From Paracoccus subflavus (GTDB lineage: Bacteria; Pseudomonadota; Alphaproteobacteria; Rhodobacterales; Rhodobacteraceae): 64,000 nucleotides of DNA. The position numbers were made by a program, and so were the translations under genes. Below the pieces are notes generated by a model, which worked only from the letters and a program-made list of their open reading frames with translations, was not told the DNA's origin and did no database searches. The stretch is taken from assembly GCF_004310345.1 (NCBI RefSeq), contig NZ_SISK01000009.1:99304-163303 (forward strand). Reading direction: 5' to 3'. Shown one piece after another: positions 36,885-46,492 of this stretch. Each line of letters begins with the position of its first letter. The first letter of the stretch is position 1.

Positions 36885-36921
36885 CCGCGCCGACACAAAC
36901 CCCCTTGGCTGGAGGCACGGG

Positions 36922-38178
36922 ATGCCGCTTCTGGTGATGAAATTCGGCGGCACGTCGGTGGCCGACCTGGACCGCATCAAGAACGCCGCCCTCAAGGTGC
37001 AGCGCGAGGTGGATCGCGGCTATGACGTCATCGTCATCGTCAGCGCCATGTCGGGCAAGACCAACGAACTGGTGGGCTGGGTCGAACAGACGTCGCCCCT
37101 GTTCGACGCACGCGAATACGACGCGGTGGTCAGTTCCGGCGAAAACGTGACCGCCGGCCTGATGGCGCTGACCTTGCAGGAACTGGGCGTGCCCGCGCGC
37201 AGTTGGCAGGGCTGGCAGGTGCCGATCAATACCACGGCCCAGCATTCGGCCGCGCGGTTCGTGGACATTCCGCGCACCAACATCGACCAGAAGTTCGCCG
37301 AGGGGTTCAAGGTCGCCGTGGTTGCGGGCTTCCAGGGGCTTGGGCCCGACGGGCGCATCACCACGCTGGGCCGGGGCGGGTCGGACACGACCGCCGTGGC
37401 CTTTGCGGCGGCCTTTGGGGCGGAACGCTGCGACATCTATACCGATGTGGACGGCGTCTACACCACCGATCCGCGCATCACCACCAAGGCCCGCAAGCTG
37501 GACCGGATCGCCTTCGAGGAGATGCTGGAACTGGCGTCGCTGGGCGCCAAGGTCCTACAAACCCGGTCGGTCGAACTGGCGATGCGCTACAAGGTGCGGC
37601 TGCGCGTGCTATCCTCGTTCGGGGATACGGACGAAAATTCGGGCACGCTGATCTGTGCCGAGGAGGAAATCATGGAATCGAAAGTCGTCAACGGCGTCGC
37701 CTCGTCGCGCGACGAAGCCAAGATCACCCTGGTCACGGTCGAGGACCGTCCCGGCATTTCCGCAGCCATCTTTGCCCCGCTGGCCGAGGCGGGGGTGAAT
37801 GTGGACATGATCGTCCAGAACATTTCCGAAAAGGATTACGAAGACCACCCCGGCTCGGTGACGGACATGACCTTTTCGGTTCCGATCAACCAGGTCGAGC
37901 GCGCCAAGCGCGCGATGGAGGATGCCAAGGCCGCGGGCCAGATCGCCTATGACGATCTGGTGGTCGATACCGAGGTCGCCAAGGTGTCGGTCGTGGGAAT
38001 CGGGATGCGCAGCCATGCGGGCGTCGCGGCGCGCATGTTCAAGGCGCTTGCCGATGAAAACGTCAACATCAAGGTCATTTCCACCAGCGAGATCAAGATT
38101 TCGGTGCTGATCGACCGTAAATATATGGAACTGGCCGTGCAGGCGCTGCATGATGCCTTTGGCCTGGAGACGGCCTGA
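36922..38178 (+). CDS. lysC: Aspartate kinase
   Basis: This 418-residue enzyme phosphorylates aspartate, the entry to lysine, threonine and methionine synthesis. LLVMKFGGTSVADLDRI opens the catalytic domain, followed by VVSSGENVTAGLMA and GRGGSDTTAVA. Two ACT domains occupy about residues 265-418 and should bind lysine or threonine for feedback control. GGAGG lies six bases before the ATG. The next gene is ptsP after a small hairpin (38190-38209). Confidence 0.97.
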   Translation: MPLLVMKFGGTSVADLDRIKNAALKVQREVDRGYDVIVIVSAMSGKTNELVGWVEQTSPLFDAREYDAVVSSGENVTAGLMALTLQELGVPARSWQGWQVPINTTAQHSAARFVDIPRTNIDQKFAEGFKVAVVAGFQGLGPDGRITTLGRGGSDTTAVAFAAAFGAERCDIYTDVDGVYTTDPRITTKARKLDRIAFEEMLELASLGAKVLQTRSVELAMRYKVRLRVLSSFGDTDENSGTLICAEEEIMESKVVNGVASSRDEAKITLVTVEDRPGISAAIFAPLAEAGVNVDMIVQNISEKDYEDHPGSVTDMTFSVPINQVERAKRAMEDAKAAGQIAYDDLVVDTEVAKVSVVGIGMRSHAGVAARMFKALADENVNIKVISTSEIKISVLIDRKYMELAVQALHDAFGLETA

Positions 38179-38189
38179 CATCATTCCGG

Positions 38190-38209
38190 CAGCCCCGCCC
38201 GAGGGGCTG
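38190..38209 (+). terminator. Small hairpin between lysC and ptsP
   Basis: CAGCCCC (38190-38196) and GGGGCTG (38203-38209) form a perfect 7-bp stem with a 6-nt loop. Only AGGGCTTT follows, so it is a weak terminator or attenuator at best. Confidence 0.35.
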
Positions 38210-38222
38210 AGGGCTTTCGGCA

Positions 38223-40487
38223 ATGCAGGGCGGGCAGGCGATGCAGGATCGCAAGGACAGCGACTCGCGCAAGTTGCTGAAACGGCTAAAGGACATCCTG
38301 GCGGCCCCTGGTGGCGGCCAGGACCGGCTTGACCAGATCACCTATCACATCGCCGATTCGATGGGCACGCAGGTCTGTTCCATCTATCTGTTCCGCGACG
38401 CCAATACCCTCGAGTTGTGCGCAACCGAGGGTCTGCGGGCCGAGTCCGTCCATCGCATCCGCCTGCGCCTGGGCGAGGGTCTGGTCGGGCGCGTGGCCCG
38501 CACCGGCCGGTATGTGAACACCGCCGACGCGCCGTCCGAGCCCGGTTTCCGGTTCATGCCCGAGACGGGCGAGGAGGTGTTTCCCAGCTTTCTGGGCGTG
38601 CCGATCCAGCGGGTCGGCGAGCGTCTGGGCGTGCTGGTCGTGCAGTGCCGCGAGCCGCGGCTGTTTTCCGAAGACGAGATCTATGGTCTCGAGGTCGTGG
38701 CCATGGTGCTGGCCGAGATGACCGAACTGGGTGTGTTCCAGGGCGGCCACGCCGATGGAATGCCCCCCGCGCACCGGTTTCCCCTGATGATCCGCGGCGC
38801 CACCGCGCAGGAGGGCGCGGCCGAGGGATGCGTCTGGCTGCACGAGGCGCGGGTGGTCGTGACCAACCCGGTGGGCGACGATCCCGACCGGGAACTGGTG
38901 CGCCTGCACGAGGGTGTCGCCATGCTGCGCAGCACCGTCGACAAGATGGTTGCCGCCGCCGATATGGGCGGCGAGGGCGAACACACGGCCGTCATGGAAG
39001 CCTACCGGATGTTCGCCAACTCGCGGAGCTGGCTGAAGCGGATGGAAGAGGATATCCGGCTTGGCCTGTCTGCCGAGGCTGCGGTGGAAAAGGAACAGTC
39101 CGCCGCCCGCGCCCGGCTGGAGATGGCTGCCGATCCCTATCTGCGCGACCGTCTGCACGACCTGGACGACCTGTCGAACCGGCTTTTGCGCATCCTGACG
39201 GGGCAAGGGGCCAATACCGGTGCGGCGATGCCCGGCAATCCGATCCTGGTGGCCCGCAACATCGGCCCGGCGGAACTGCTGGAATACGGGCGCAGGCTGC
39301 GGGGCGTCGTGCTGGAGGAGGGCTCGGTCGGCAGCCATGCGGCCATCGTGGCCCGCGCCCTGGCGATTCCGCTGGTCATCCACGCCAGCCGCATCACGAC
39401 CGAGGCGTTGAACGGCGATACGATCCTGGTCGATGGCGATCAGGGCATCGTCCATCTGCGCCCCGAGGAATCGGTCCACAAGGCGTTTCTGGACAAGATC
39501 GCCATGCAGGCCGAGGCGCAGAACCGCTATGCCAGCCTGCGCAACCTGCCCGCCACCGGAACCTGCGGCACCACCGTGCAGCTTTACATGAACGCCGGCC
39601 TGATGGCCGACCTGCCGTCGCTGGCCGGATCGGGGGCCGAGGGGGTGGGCCTGTTCCGGACCGAATTGCAGTTCCTGATCCGAAACCATGTTCCCCGTCG
39701 TGCCGAACTGGCCGAACTCTACCGCCGTGTTCTGGACAATGCCCAGGGCAGGCTGGTGATGTTCCGCACGCTGGACATCGGCTCTGACAAGGTCCTGCCC
39801 TACATGAAGCCGCAGGACGAGCCGAACCCCGCAATGGGCTGGCGCGCGATCCGGGTGGGCCTGGACAAGCGCGGCGTGCTGCGGATGCAGTTGCAGGCGC
39901 TGATCCGCGCATCGGTCGGGCGGCCCCTGCATGTGATGTTCCCGTTCATCGCCGACATCAGCGAATACGAGGCCGCCTATCGCATCCTGATGCAGGAACT
40001 GTCGCGCGAGCAGCGCATGGGTCATCCGATGCCGACCGACATCCGCGTGGGCGCTATGCTGGAAACGCCGTCGATGGCCTTTGCGCCCCAGAAGTTCTTC
40101 GAGATGTGCGACTTCATCTCGGTCGGGGGCAACGACCTCAAGCAGTTCTTCTTTGCCGCCGACCGCGAGAACGAACGGGTGCGACGGCGCTATGACACGC
40201 TCAGTTCGTCCTTTCTGCTGCTGTTGCGCCAGATCGTTGCGCGCTGCGACGAGGCGCGGGTGCCCTTGTCCTTTTGTGGCGAGGATGCGGGCCGCCCGGT
40301 CGAGGCACTGGTCTTTGCCGCGCTGGGCATCCGGCGCCTGTCCATGCGCCCGGCCTCGATCGGGCCGGTCAAGCACCTGATCCGCCGTGTGTCGATCGCG
40401 GATCTGCGCAAGATCGTTGACGAGCATCTTGATTCCGGGCGGCCCAACCTGCGGGGGCCGGTGACGGAATGGCTGGCACGACAATAG
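38223..40487 (+). CDS. ptsP: PTS-Ntr enzyme I (phosphoenolpyruvate-protein phosphotransferase)
   Basis: This 754-residue enzyme passes phosphate from PEP to NPr in the nitrogen-related phosphotransferase system. A GAF domain covers about residues 20-170. The swivelling domain has EEGSVGSHAAIVARA with the active His372. The PEP-binding domain shows GVGLFRTELQF, AMLETPSMAF, SVGGNDLKQFF and SFCGEDAG with Cys685. An alternative ATG six codons in (38241) is possible. The other ptsN/ptsO parts are not in the window. Confidence 0.95.
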   Translation: MQGGQAMQDRKDSDSRKLLKRLKDILAAPGGGQDRLDQITYHIADSMGTQVCSIYLFRDANTLELCATEGLRAESVHRIRLRLGEGLVGRVARTGRYVNTADAPSEPGFRFMPETGEEVFPSFLGVPIQRVGERLGVLVVQCREPRLFSEDEIYGLEVVAMVLAEMTELGVFQGGHADGMPPAHRFPLMIRGATAQEGAAEGCVWLHEARVVVTNPVGDDPDRELVRLHEGVAMLRSTVDKMVAAADMGGEGEHTAVMEAYRMFANSRSWLKRMEEDIRLGLSAEAAVEKEQSAARARLEMAADPYLRDRLHDLDDLSNRLLRILTGQGANTGAAMPGNPILVARNIGPAELLEYGRRLRGVVLEEGSVGSHAAIVARALAIPLVIHASRITTEALNGDTILVDGDQGIVHLRPEESVHKAFLDKIAMQAEAQNRYASLRNLPATGTCGTTVQLYMNAGLMADLPSLAGSGAEGVGLFRTELQFLIRNHVPRRAELAELYRRVLDNAQGRLVMFRTLDIGSDKVLPYMKPQDEPNPAMGWRAIRVGLDKRGVLRMQLQALIRASVGRPLHVMFPFIADISEYEAAYRILMQELSREQRMGHPMPTDIRVGAMLETPSMAFAPQKFFEMCDFISVGGNDLKQFFFAADRENERVRRRYDTLSSSFLLLLRQIVARCDEARVPLSFCGEDAGRPVEALVFAALGIRRLSMRPASIGPVKHLIRRVSIADLRKIVDEHLDSGRPNLRGPVTEWLARQ

Positions 40488-40575
40488 GCGGAATGGCGCA
40501 AAAGCGGGCGGCAAGCCATGGGCTAAGGCGTCTTTCCCGCAACCGCCGGTGGAATGCGCGCCATCGCCTTGCGCC

Positions 40576-40604
40576 TTGCTGCTGCGCGGCGTCGCCCTTA
40601 TAAT
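40576..40604 (+). promoter_or_regulatory. Promoter of opgGHC
   Basis: TTGCTG (40576-40581), exactly 17 bases and a consensus TATAAT (40599-40604) lie 30 bases before the opgG ATG. This is the best -10 box seen in the window. Confidence 0.65.
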
Positions 40605-40633
40605 GAAACGGTTTTTGGCAACCATCACCCGAC

Positions 40634-42211
40634 ATGAAGCGCCGTCAATTTCTCAACGCTGCCACTGCCCTGGCCGCAGGCGGTTCGCTTGCCGTCGTTC
40701 CGGTGCAGGCGCAGACCCCGCCGGGCGATGCCGGGCCTGACACTGCCGCGGGCGCCCCAGCCCCGGCGCCCGCCCCTGCTGTCTTTGGCTTCGAGGAGGT
40801 AGCGGCGCTTGCGTCCGAACGTGCCGCGCGGGCCTTTCGGCAGCCGGTGTCCGACCTGGTGGGCAGCTTTGCCGACCTGAACTATGACCAGTACCGGGCC
40901 ATCCGGTTCCGTCGCGACCAAGACCCGCTGGCGGGCCATCCGCGATTCGGCATGGACCTGCTGCCGCCGGGGTCGATCTTTTATGAGCCGGTCAACATCA
41001 GCGTGGTGCGGGGCGGTGTGCCCGAACGAATCGGCTTTGATCCGGCCATGCTGGACTTCGACCCCGCGCAGTTTCCCGACGGCCCCGACCTGCAGGCGCG
41101 CGGGGACATGGGCTGGTCCGGGTTCAGGCTGCGCACGGTGCTGAACCGGCCCGGCGTGATGGACGAATTCCTGGTCTTCCAGGGGGCGTCCTATTTCCGG
41201 GCGGTCGCGCGGGGCACGATCTATGGCCTGTCGGCGCGCGGTCTGGCCATCAAGACCGGCAGCCCCGATGGCGAGGAATTTCCGCTGTTCACCGATTTCT
41301 GGGTGCATGAACCCGACGGTGCGGCGGACCGGGTGCGCATCCACGCCCTGCTGGACAGCCCATCGGTCGCGGGCGCCTATGAATTCGAGGTGAACCCCGG
41401 CGCGGTGACCATGATCCGGGTGCGGCTGGCGCTGTTTCCGCGCGTCGATCTGCGCGAAACGGGAATCGCGCCGCTGACCTCGATGTTCTGGTTCAGTCCC
41501 GCCAGCCGGCGCGAGGTGGACGATTACCGCCCCGCCGTTCACGACAGCGACGGTCTGCAGATGCACACGGGGGCCGGGCAGGCGCTGTGGCGAACCCTGG
41601 CCGCGCACAAGACATTGCAGATCTCTTCATTCATGGACAATGATCCGCGCGGCTTCGGCCTGATCCAGCGCCATCGCGACTTTGCCGATTATCAGGACGC
41701 CGAGGCCCTGTATCACCTGCGCCCGTCCGCCTGGATCCAGCCCGATGACGGCTGGGGCGAGGGCGAGGTTCGTCTGATCGAAATCCCGGTGGACAACGAA
41801 TTCAACGACAACATCGTGTCGTACTGGATCCCCAAGGAGCCGATGGCCCGCGAGCAGCGTCATGAGTTCCGGTATCGCCTGTCGTTTCTGGCCCTGCCGC
41901 CGAACGACCTGCCGCTTGCACGCGTGCTGGACGTGCGGACCGGCCGATCCGTCAATGCGCCCGACCTGCGCAGCGTGATGATCGACTTCGACCTGTCGCT
42001 GTTTGGCGACGTCCTGCCGGAATCGCGGGTCACGACCTCGGCCGGGGACATCCCTCATGCCTATCTCAAGCCGCTTCCCCACGAGGGGGTGCTGCGGCTG
42101 GCGCTGGAGTTCCGGCCGGGCGACGCCGCTCTTGCCGAATTGCAGGCGGTGCTGACCAATGCCGAAGGGGTCGCTCTCAGCGAAACCTGGCTTGCGCGCT
42201 GGACGGCCTGA
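40634..42211 (+). CDS. opgG: Periplasmic glucan biosynthesis protein OpgG/MdoG
   Basis: This 525-residue periplasmic protein is needed to build osmoregulated periplasmic glucans. The N-terminus KRRQFLNAATALAAGG has a twin-arginine-like signal. Then FGFEEVAALASERAARAF, GSIFYEPVNISVV and the conserved TSMFWFSPASRREVDDYRPAVHDSDG segment follow, all typical of OpgG. It starts the opgG-opgH-opgC operon with its own promoter. opgI, found between opgG and opgH in Rhodobacter sphaeroides, is absent here. Confidence 0.93.
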   Translation: MKRRQFLNAATALAAGGSLAVVPVQAQTPPGDAGPDTAAGAPAPAPAPAVFGFEEVAALASERAARAFRQPVSDLVGSFADLNYDQYRAIRFRRDQDPLAGHPRFGMDLLPPGSIFYEPVNISVVRGGVPERIGFDPAMLDFDPAQFPDGPDLQARGDMGWSGFRLRTVLNRPGVMDEFLVFQGASYFRAVARGTIYGLSARGLAIKTGSPDGEEFPLFTDFWVHEPDGAADRVRIHALLDSPSVAGAYEFEVNPGAVTMIRVRLALFPRVDLRETGIAPLTSMFWFSPASRREVDDYRPAVHDSDGLQMHTGAGQALWRTLAAHKTLQISSFMDNDPRGFGLIQRHRDFADYQDAEALYHLRPSAWIQPDDGWGEGEVRLIEIPVDNEFNDNIVSYWIPKEPMAREQRHEFRYRLSFLALPPNDLPLARVLDVRTGRSVNAPDLRSVMIDFDLSLFGDVLPESRVTTSAGDIPHAYLKPLPHEGVLRLALEFRPGDAALAELQAVLTNAEGVALSETWLARWTA

Positions 42212-42217
42212 GTCGGA

Positions 42218-44308
42218 ATGACAGCGCAATCCGTTCCTGTGGTGCCGATGCCCGCCACCCCGCCCGAGACGCCTGTTGCCATGCCCGTCCAGGATTTCGG
42301 GACGGCACCCGCATTGGCCTTTGCCCGCCAGCGCAACGGCTGGCGGGTCTGGGGGGCGCGGCTGGTGGCCTTTGGCGGCGCGGCGGCGATTGCCGTGATG
42401 GGGTTTCTGCAGATGCTGGAAACCTTTGGCGACAGCCCTACGCCGATGCAATGGGCGCTGCTGGTGCTGTTCGTGCCGACATTCGCCTGGGTGGGGTTTT
42501 CCTTTTGCGGGGTTCTGGCGGGTCTTTTCGCGCCGCGTCTGACCACGCCCGATGGCCCGAACGATGCGCGGGTCGCCGTCGTCATGCCCATCTACCACGA
42601 GGATGCGGCCCGAAGCATCGGCCTGCTGACCGCCCTGGCCCACGAGATCGCCCGCGAGGGGATGGCCGGCCGGACCGAGATTTTCGTTCTGTCGGACAGC
42701 CGCGATCCGGTCATCGCCGTCAACGAGACCCTGGTGATCGACGCGGCCCGCAAGCTGTCGCCCTTGCCGATCTGGTATCGCCGCCGCGTCACCAACGAGG
42801 ATCGCAAGACCGGCAATATCGGCGATTTCGTGCGCCGTTGGGGCGGACGCTATGACCAGATGGTGGTGCTGGACGCCGACAGCGTCATGACCGGCGCCAC
42901 GATCCGCGACCTGTCCGCCCGGATGAACGCCGATCCCCGGCTGGCGCTGATCCAGACCATGCCGATCCTGGTGGGGGGCGAGACGATCTTTGCCCGCCTG
43001 ACCCAGTTTGCGGGCCGCGTCTATGGTCCGATGATCGCGCGGGGCGTGTCGGCCTGGTCGGGGGATACCGGCAATTTCTGGGGCCACAACGCCATCATCC
43101 GCATGGCGGCCTTTGCATCCGCCTGCGGCCTGCCGCGCCTGCCCGGCAGGCCGCCCTTCGGGGGCACCATCCTGTCGCACGATTTCGTCGAGGCCGCCGC
43201 CCTGTGCCGCGCGGGCTGGAAGGTGCGGCTGGACCACGACCTGCGCGGCAGTTTCGAGGGCTGCCCGCCCACGCTGTTGGACATGGCCGCCCGCGAACGG
43301 CGCTGGGCACAAGGCAATCTCCAGCATTCGCGCCTGTTCGGGATGCGCGGCGCCCGCGCCGTCACGCTGGCGCATTTCGCCATCGGCATCCTGGGTTTCG
43401 CCATGAGTCCGCTGTGGCTTGCGCTGATCCTGGTGGGGCTGGTTCTGTCGGCGACCGTGCTGCTGTCCACGCCCGAATATTTCCCGACCGCCTATCAGCT
43501 TTTCCCGGACTGGCCGGTGTTCGATGCCCGGCGCATGTTCTGGCTGTTCGTGGCGGCCATGGCGTTCCTGCTGCTGCCCAAGCTGATCGCCACCGCGCGC
43601 GCCTGGGCCAGGCCGCTGGCCCGCAATTCGGGCGGGCCGGTGCGCATCCTGGCCAGTTCCCTGTTCGAGATCCTGCTGTCCACGCTGATCGCCCCCGTGC
43701 AGATGCTGATCCAGACGCGCCAGATCTATGAAATCCTGCGCGGGCGCGACAGCGGCTGGAACGCCCAGGCGCGCGCCGGTTCCATGCCCGACTGGAGCGT
43801 CGTGATCGCCCGGCACTGGGTGCATGTGCTGCTGGGAATCGGCACGCTGATCGTGCTGGCGCAGTTCTCGCCCGCGCAACTGATCTGGCTGTCGCCGATC
43901 CTGGCGGGGTTGATCCTGTCGCCTCTGACCTCGCGCTATTCGGCAAGCCCGGTGTTCGGGCGTTGGGCACGGATGCGCGGCCTTCTGGTCACGCCCGAGG
44001 AACGCGATCCCCCCGCGATCCTGTCGGAAGCCTCGGCGGTGGTGCGGTCCATGCCCCGGCCGCTGCGGAACGCCGAGGGTCTGCTGCGTCTGGCCGGCGA
44101 CCCGTCGCTGATCGACCGGCATGTTGCGCTCCTGCCCGCCGATCCCGACCTGCCCCCGGCCAGGCGGTTGGACCGGATCACCGCCGGGGCCAAGATCGCC
44201 CATGCCCGCGGCCGGGCCGAGGCCCTGTCCACGCTGACCCGGGACGAAACCGACGCGCTGGTATCGGACGACGCCTTGCTGCGTCAGTGGAGCGCCCTTC
44301 CAGAATGA
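42218..44308 (+). CDS. opgH: Glucan glucosyltransferase OpgH/MdoH
   Basis: This 696-residue inner-membrane enzyme polymerises the glucan backbone from UDP-glucose. Cytoplasmic GT2 domain motifs are in order: VVMPIYHEDA, LDADSVMTG near residue 220, the HDFVEAA segment and ERRWAQGNLQHSRLF (Q/RxxRW). Several helices flank it. It is shorter than E. coli MdoH, lacking part of the N-terminal extension. The stop overlaps opgC by four bases. Confidence 0.94.
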   Translation: MTAQSVPVVPMPATPPETPVAMPVQDFGTAPALAFARQRNGWRVWGARLVAFGGAAAIAVMGFLQMLETFGDSPTPMQWALLVLFVPTFAWVGFSFCGVLAGLFAPRLTTPDGPNDARVAVVMPIYHEDAARSIGLLTALAHEIAREGMAGRTEIFVLSDSRDPVIAVNETLVIDAARKLSPLPIWYRRRVTNEDRKTGNIGDFVRRWGGRYDQMVVLDADSVMTGATIRDLSARMNADPRLALIQTMPILVGGETIFARLTQFAGRVYGPMIARGVSAWSGDTGNFWGHNAIIRMAAFASACGLPRLPGRPPFGGTILSHDFVEAAALCRAGWKVRLDHDLRGSFEGCPPTLLDMAARERRWAQGNLQHSRLFGMRGARAVTLAHFAIGILGFAMSPLWLALILVGLVLSATVLLSTPEYFPTAYQLFPDWPVFDARRMFWLFVAAMAFLLLPKLIATARAWARPLARNSGGPVRILASSLFEILLSTLIAPVQMLIQTRQIYEILRGRDSGWNAQARAGSMPDWSVVIARHWVHVLLGIGTLIVLAQFSPAQLIWLSPILAGLILSPLTSRYSASPVFGRWARMRGLLVTPEERDPPAILSEASAVVRSMPRPLRNAEGLLRLAGDPSLIDRHVALLPADPDLPPARRLDRITAGAKIAHARGRAEALSTLTRDETDALVSDDALLRQWSALPE

Positions 44309-45435
44309 AGCGCCTGATTGCCCTGGACATGCTGCGCGGCTACGCGCTGGTCTGCATCATGCTGGACCACATGCCGTTATCGGCGCTGCGGTCCTTCACG
44401 CTGGCCAATTTCTCGATCTTCGACGCGGCGGAACTGTTCGTGCTGCTGTCGGGCTTTCTGGTCGGCATGGTCTGGCAGTCGGTCGAGCGCAGGCAGGGCG
44501 CGCGCGCCGTGCAATGGCGGTTCGCCCGCCGCGCCTTCGAGGTGTGGCGCGCCCTTGTGTTCGGCGGCATGGCGATGGCCCTGGTATCGGCGGGCCTGCT
44601 GGCGCTGGACCTGGATCATACCGCGATCTGGCATCAGTACGCCGTCTGGGTTCTGGAAAATCCTCTGGGCTTTCTGGGGGTTCTGGCGACCCTGTGGTTG
44701 CAGCCGAACCTTCTGGACGTTCTGGCGGTCTATGTGATCCTTCTGGCCTCGGTTCCGCTTCTGGTGCCGATGATGCAGCGCTATCTGGCGGGCTTTGCCG
44801 CCGTCTCGTTCACGGTCTGGTGTCTGGCGCCGGTGCTGAACGCATTCGTGCCCAACCACCGGCTGGGCGGCCTGCTGTTCAACCCCTTCGGCTGGCAGAT
44901 GCTGTTCTTTTCGGGCATCGCCATGGGCCTGTTCCGCCAGCAGCTCATGCCCATGCTGATGCCGCACCGGCGGCTGCTGACGATCCTGTCCACCGGCATG
45001 TTCCTGTTCGGCACGGCGATCATCGTCGGTGCCAAGATCGGCGAACCGGCGCTGCCTTTCCGCGACGCCCTGCGCCTGATCTATGGGGGCGAGATCAACA
45101 AGTGGGATCTGGACGGCACACGCTATATGGCGATCATGGCGGCAACCTGGCTGGTGGCCGTGCCGCTTGCCGGAATCACAGAGCGTATGGCCGCAAGCCG
45201 GCTGGGCGTGGCCTTGCAGCAGATCGGCCGAGGTGGCCTGTTCGCGTTTCTGGTCTGCGTCCTTCTGTCGGTGTTGGGCGACGCGTTCCAGATGAACCCC
45301 CCCGGCGCCGGCCTGCTGCGGCGCATGGCTGTGGATGTCTGGGCGATGCTGGCGCTGTGGTGGGCCTCGGCCGTCTGGCTGCGATATGGCGCGCCCTGGC
45401 AGATGTCGATCCGGTTGCGCCGGCAGCCCGGCTGA
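44305..45435 (+). CDS. opgC: Glucan succinyltransferase OpgC
   Basis: This 376-residue membrane protein has about ten helices and starts MKRLIALDMLRGYALVCIML, the acyltransferase-3/OpgC signature, with the conserved HM motif and GFLVGMVW. It adds succinyl groups to periplasmic glucans. The start overlaps the opgH stop. It ends the opg operon; secE lies 65 bases further on. Confidence 0.9.
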   Translation: MKRLIALDMLRGYALVCIMLDHMPLSALRSFTLANFSIFDAAELFVLLSGFLVGMVWQSVERRQGARAVQWRFARRAFEVWRALVFGGMAMALVSAGLLALDLDHTAIWHQYAVWVLENPLGFLGVLATLWLQPNLLDVLAVYVILLASVPLLVPMMQRYLAGFAAVSFTVWCLAPVLNAFVPNHRLGGLLFNPFGWQMLFFSGIAMGLFRQQLMPMLMPHRRLLTILSTGMFLFGTAIIVGAKIGEPALPFRDALRLIYGGEINKWDLDGTRYMAIMAATWLVAVPLAGITERMAASRLGVALQQIGRGGLFAFLVCVLLSVLGDAFQMNPPGAGLLRRMAVDVWAMLALWWASAVWLRYGAPWQMSIRLRRQPG

Positions 45436-45445
45436 TGATGCAGGC

Positions 45446-45473
45446 TTGAATCGCGACGCCCGCAGGGATACAC
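45446..45473 (+). promoter_or_regulatory. Candidate promoter of secE-nusG
   Basis: TTGAAT (45446-45451), 16 bases and GATACA (45468-45473) lie 27 bases before the secE GTG, leaving a short leader with AAGGAG. The match is moderate. Confidence 0.4.
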
Positions 45474-45500
45474 GGACCCCTGATTTCGAAGGAGCCTGCC

Positions 45501-45695
45501 GTGGCCAATCCCGTCCAGTTCATCAATCAGGTCCGCGCCGAAGCCGCCAAGATCGTCTGGCCCACCCGGCGCGAGGTGGTGACGACCACCATCATGGTGC
45601 TGATCCTGGCGGCGTTGTTCAGCGTGGTCTTTTCGCTGGTCGATCTGGTGATCCGATTGGGAATCACCGAAGGGCTGCGCCTGATCAGCGTCTGA
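45501..45695 (+). CDS. secE: Preprotein translocase subunit SecE, short form
   Basis: This 64-residue single-helix protein clamps SecY. The cytoplasmic amphipathic part EAAKIVWPTRREVVTTTIMV leads into one helix. The start is GTG at 45501 with AAGGAG six bases upstream. The short one-helix form is the rule in alphaproteobacteria. It precedes nusG, the usual pair, though the tuf and tRNA-Trp genes often found just upstream in other bacteria are absent. Confidence 0.96.
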   Translation: MANPVQFINQVRAEAAKIVWPTRREVVTTTIMVLILAALFSVVFSLVDLVIRLGITEGLRLISV

Positions 45696-45866
45696 TCGGG
45701 CTTGCATTCCAGACCGCACGGGGGTATTTGCCCCCGACTGTCCGATAGCGGCGTGCATCGAATGATCGTGCGCGCCGATTTCGATTTTGGCGGACGCATG
45801 GGAATTCAGGGGGTTGCCCGGTCGCCGGGTGATTCCCGTTCAGACGAACAGGGGTTTGATCGGAAC

Positions 45867-46403
45867 ATGGCAAAGCGTTGGTATTCGGTCAGCGTCCTGT
45901 CGAACTTTGAAAAGAAGGTCGCCGAGGCGATCCGGCAGGCTGTCGCCGAAAAGGGTCTGGAAGACCAGATCGACGAGGTGCTGGTCCCGACCGAGGAAGT
46001 GATCGAGATCCGGCGCGGCAAGAAGGTGACGTCCGAGCGCCGCTTCATGCCGGGCTATGTGCTGGTCCACATGGACATGTCGGACCGGACCTATCATCTG
46101 GTGAATTCCATCAATCGGGTGACGGGATTCCTGGGCGCGCAGGGCAAGCCGATGCCGATGCGCGACGACGAGGTGAATGCGATGCTGAACCGGGGCGGAA
46201 CGGGCGAGGCCGCGGCCCCGCGCAACCTGATCCGCTTCGAGATCGGCGAAAAGGTCAATGTGACCGACGGGCCGTTCGACGGCTTTTCGGGCATGGTCGA
46301 GGAGGTGGACGAGTCGTCCTCGCGCCTCAAGGTCACGGTGTCGATCTTTGGCCGGCCCACGCCGGTCGAACTGGAATTCACGCAGGTCTCAAAGGCCTCG
46401 TGA
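45867..46403 (+). CDS. nusG: Transcription termination/antitermination factor NusG
   Basis: This 178-residue factor couples RNA polymerase to ribosomes and Rho. The NGN domain starts KRWYSVSVLSNFEKKVAEAI and contains FMPGYVLVHMDM; the C-terminal KOW domain begins at about residue 125 with IGEKVNVTDGPFDGFSGMV. The ATG at 45867 is preferred over frames upstream in the 171-base gap, which holds a perfect 6-bp hairpin (45719-45736). Confidence 0.97.
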   Translation: MAKRWYSVSVLSNFEKKVAEAIRQAVAEKGLEDQIDEVLVPTEEVIEIRRGKKVTSERRFMPGYVLVHMDMSDRTYHLVNSINRVTGFLGAQGKPMPMRDDEVNAMLNRGGTGEAAAPRNLIRFEIGEKVNVTDGPFDGFSGMVEEVDESSSRLKVTVSIFGRPTPVELEFTQVSKAS

Positions 46404-46421
46404 TCGTGTGCGGGAGGCGCC

Positions 46422-46436
46422 GGTTCCCTGGGAACC
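46422..46436. promoter_or_regulatory. 15-nt palindrome in the rplK leader
   Basis: GGTTCCC (46422-46428) and GGGAACC (46430-46436) are exact arms around one central base, about 55 bases before the rplK ATG. It resembles the GGTTCC hairpin upstream of rpsM. A leader control site for the L11 operon is possible; nothing else supports it. Confidence 0.35.
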
Positions 46437-46492
46437 ACGCCGCACCGCTAAGTCGGCCCCGGTGTGGGGCGTGATGACAAGGAGAGGGCCCT

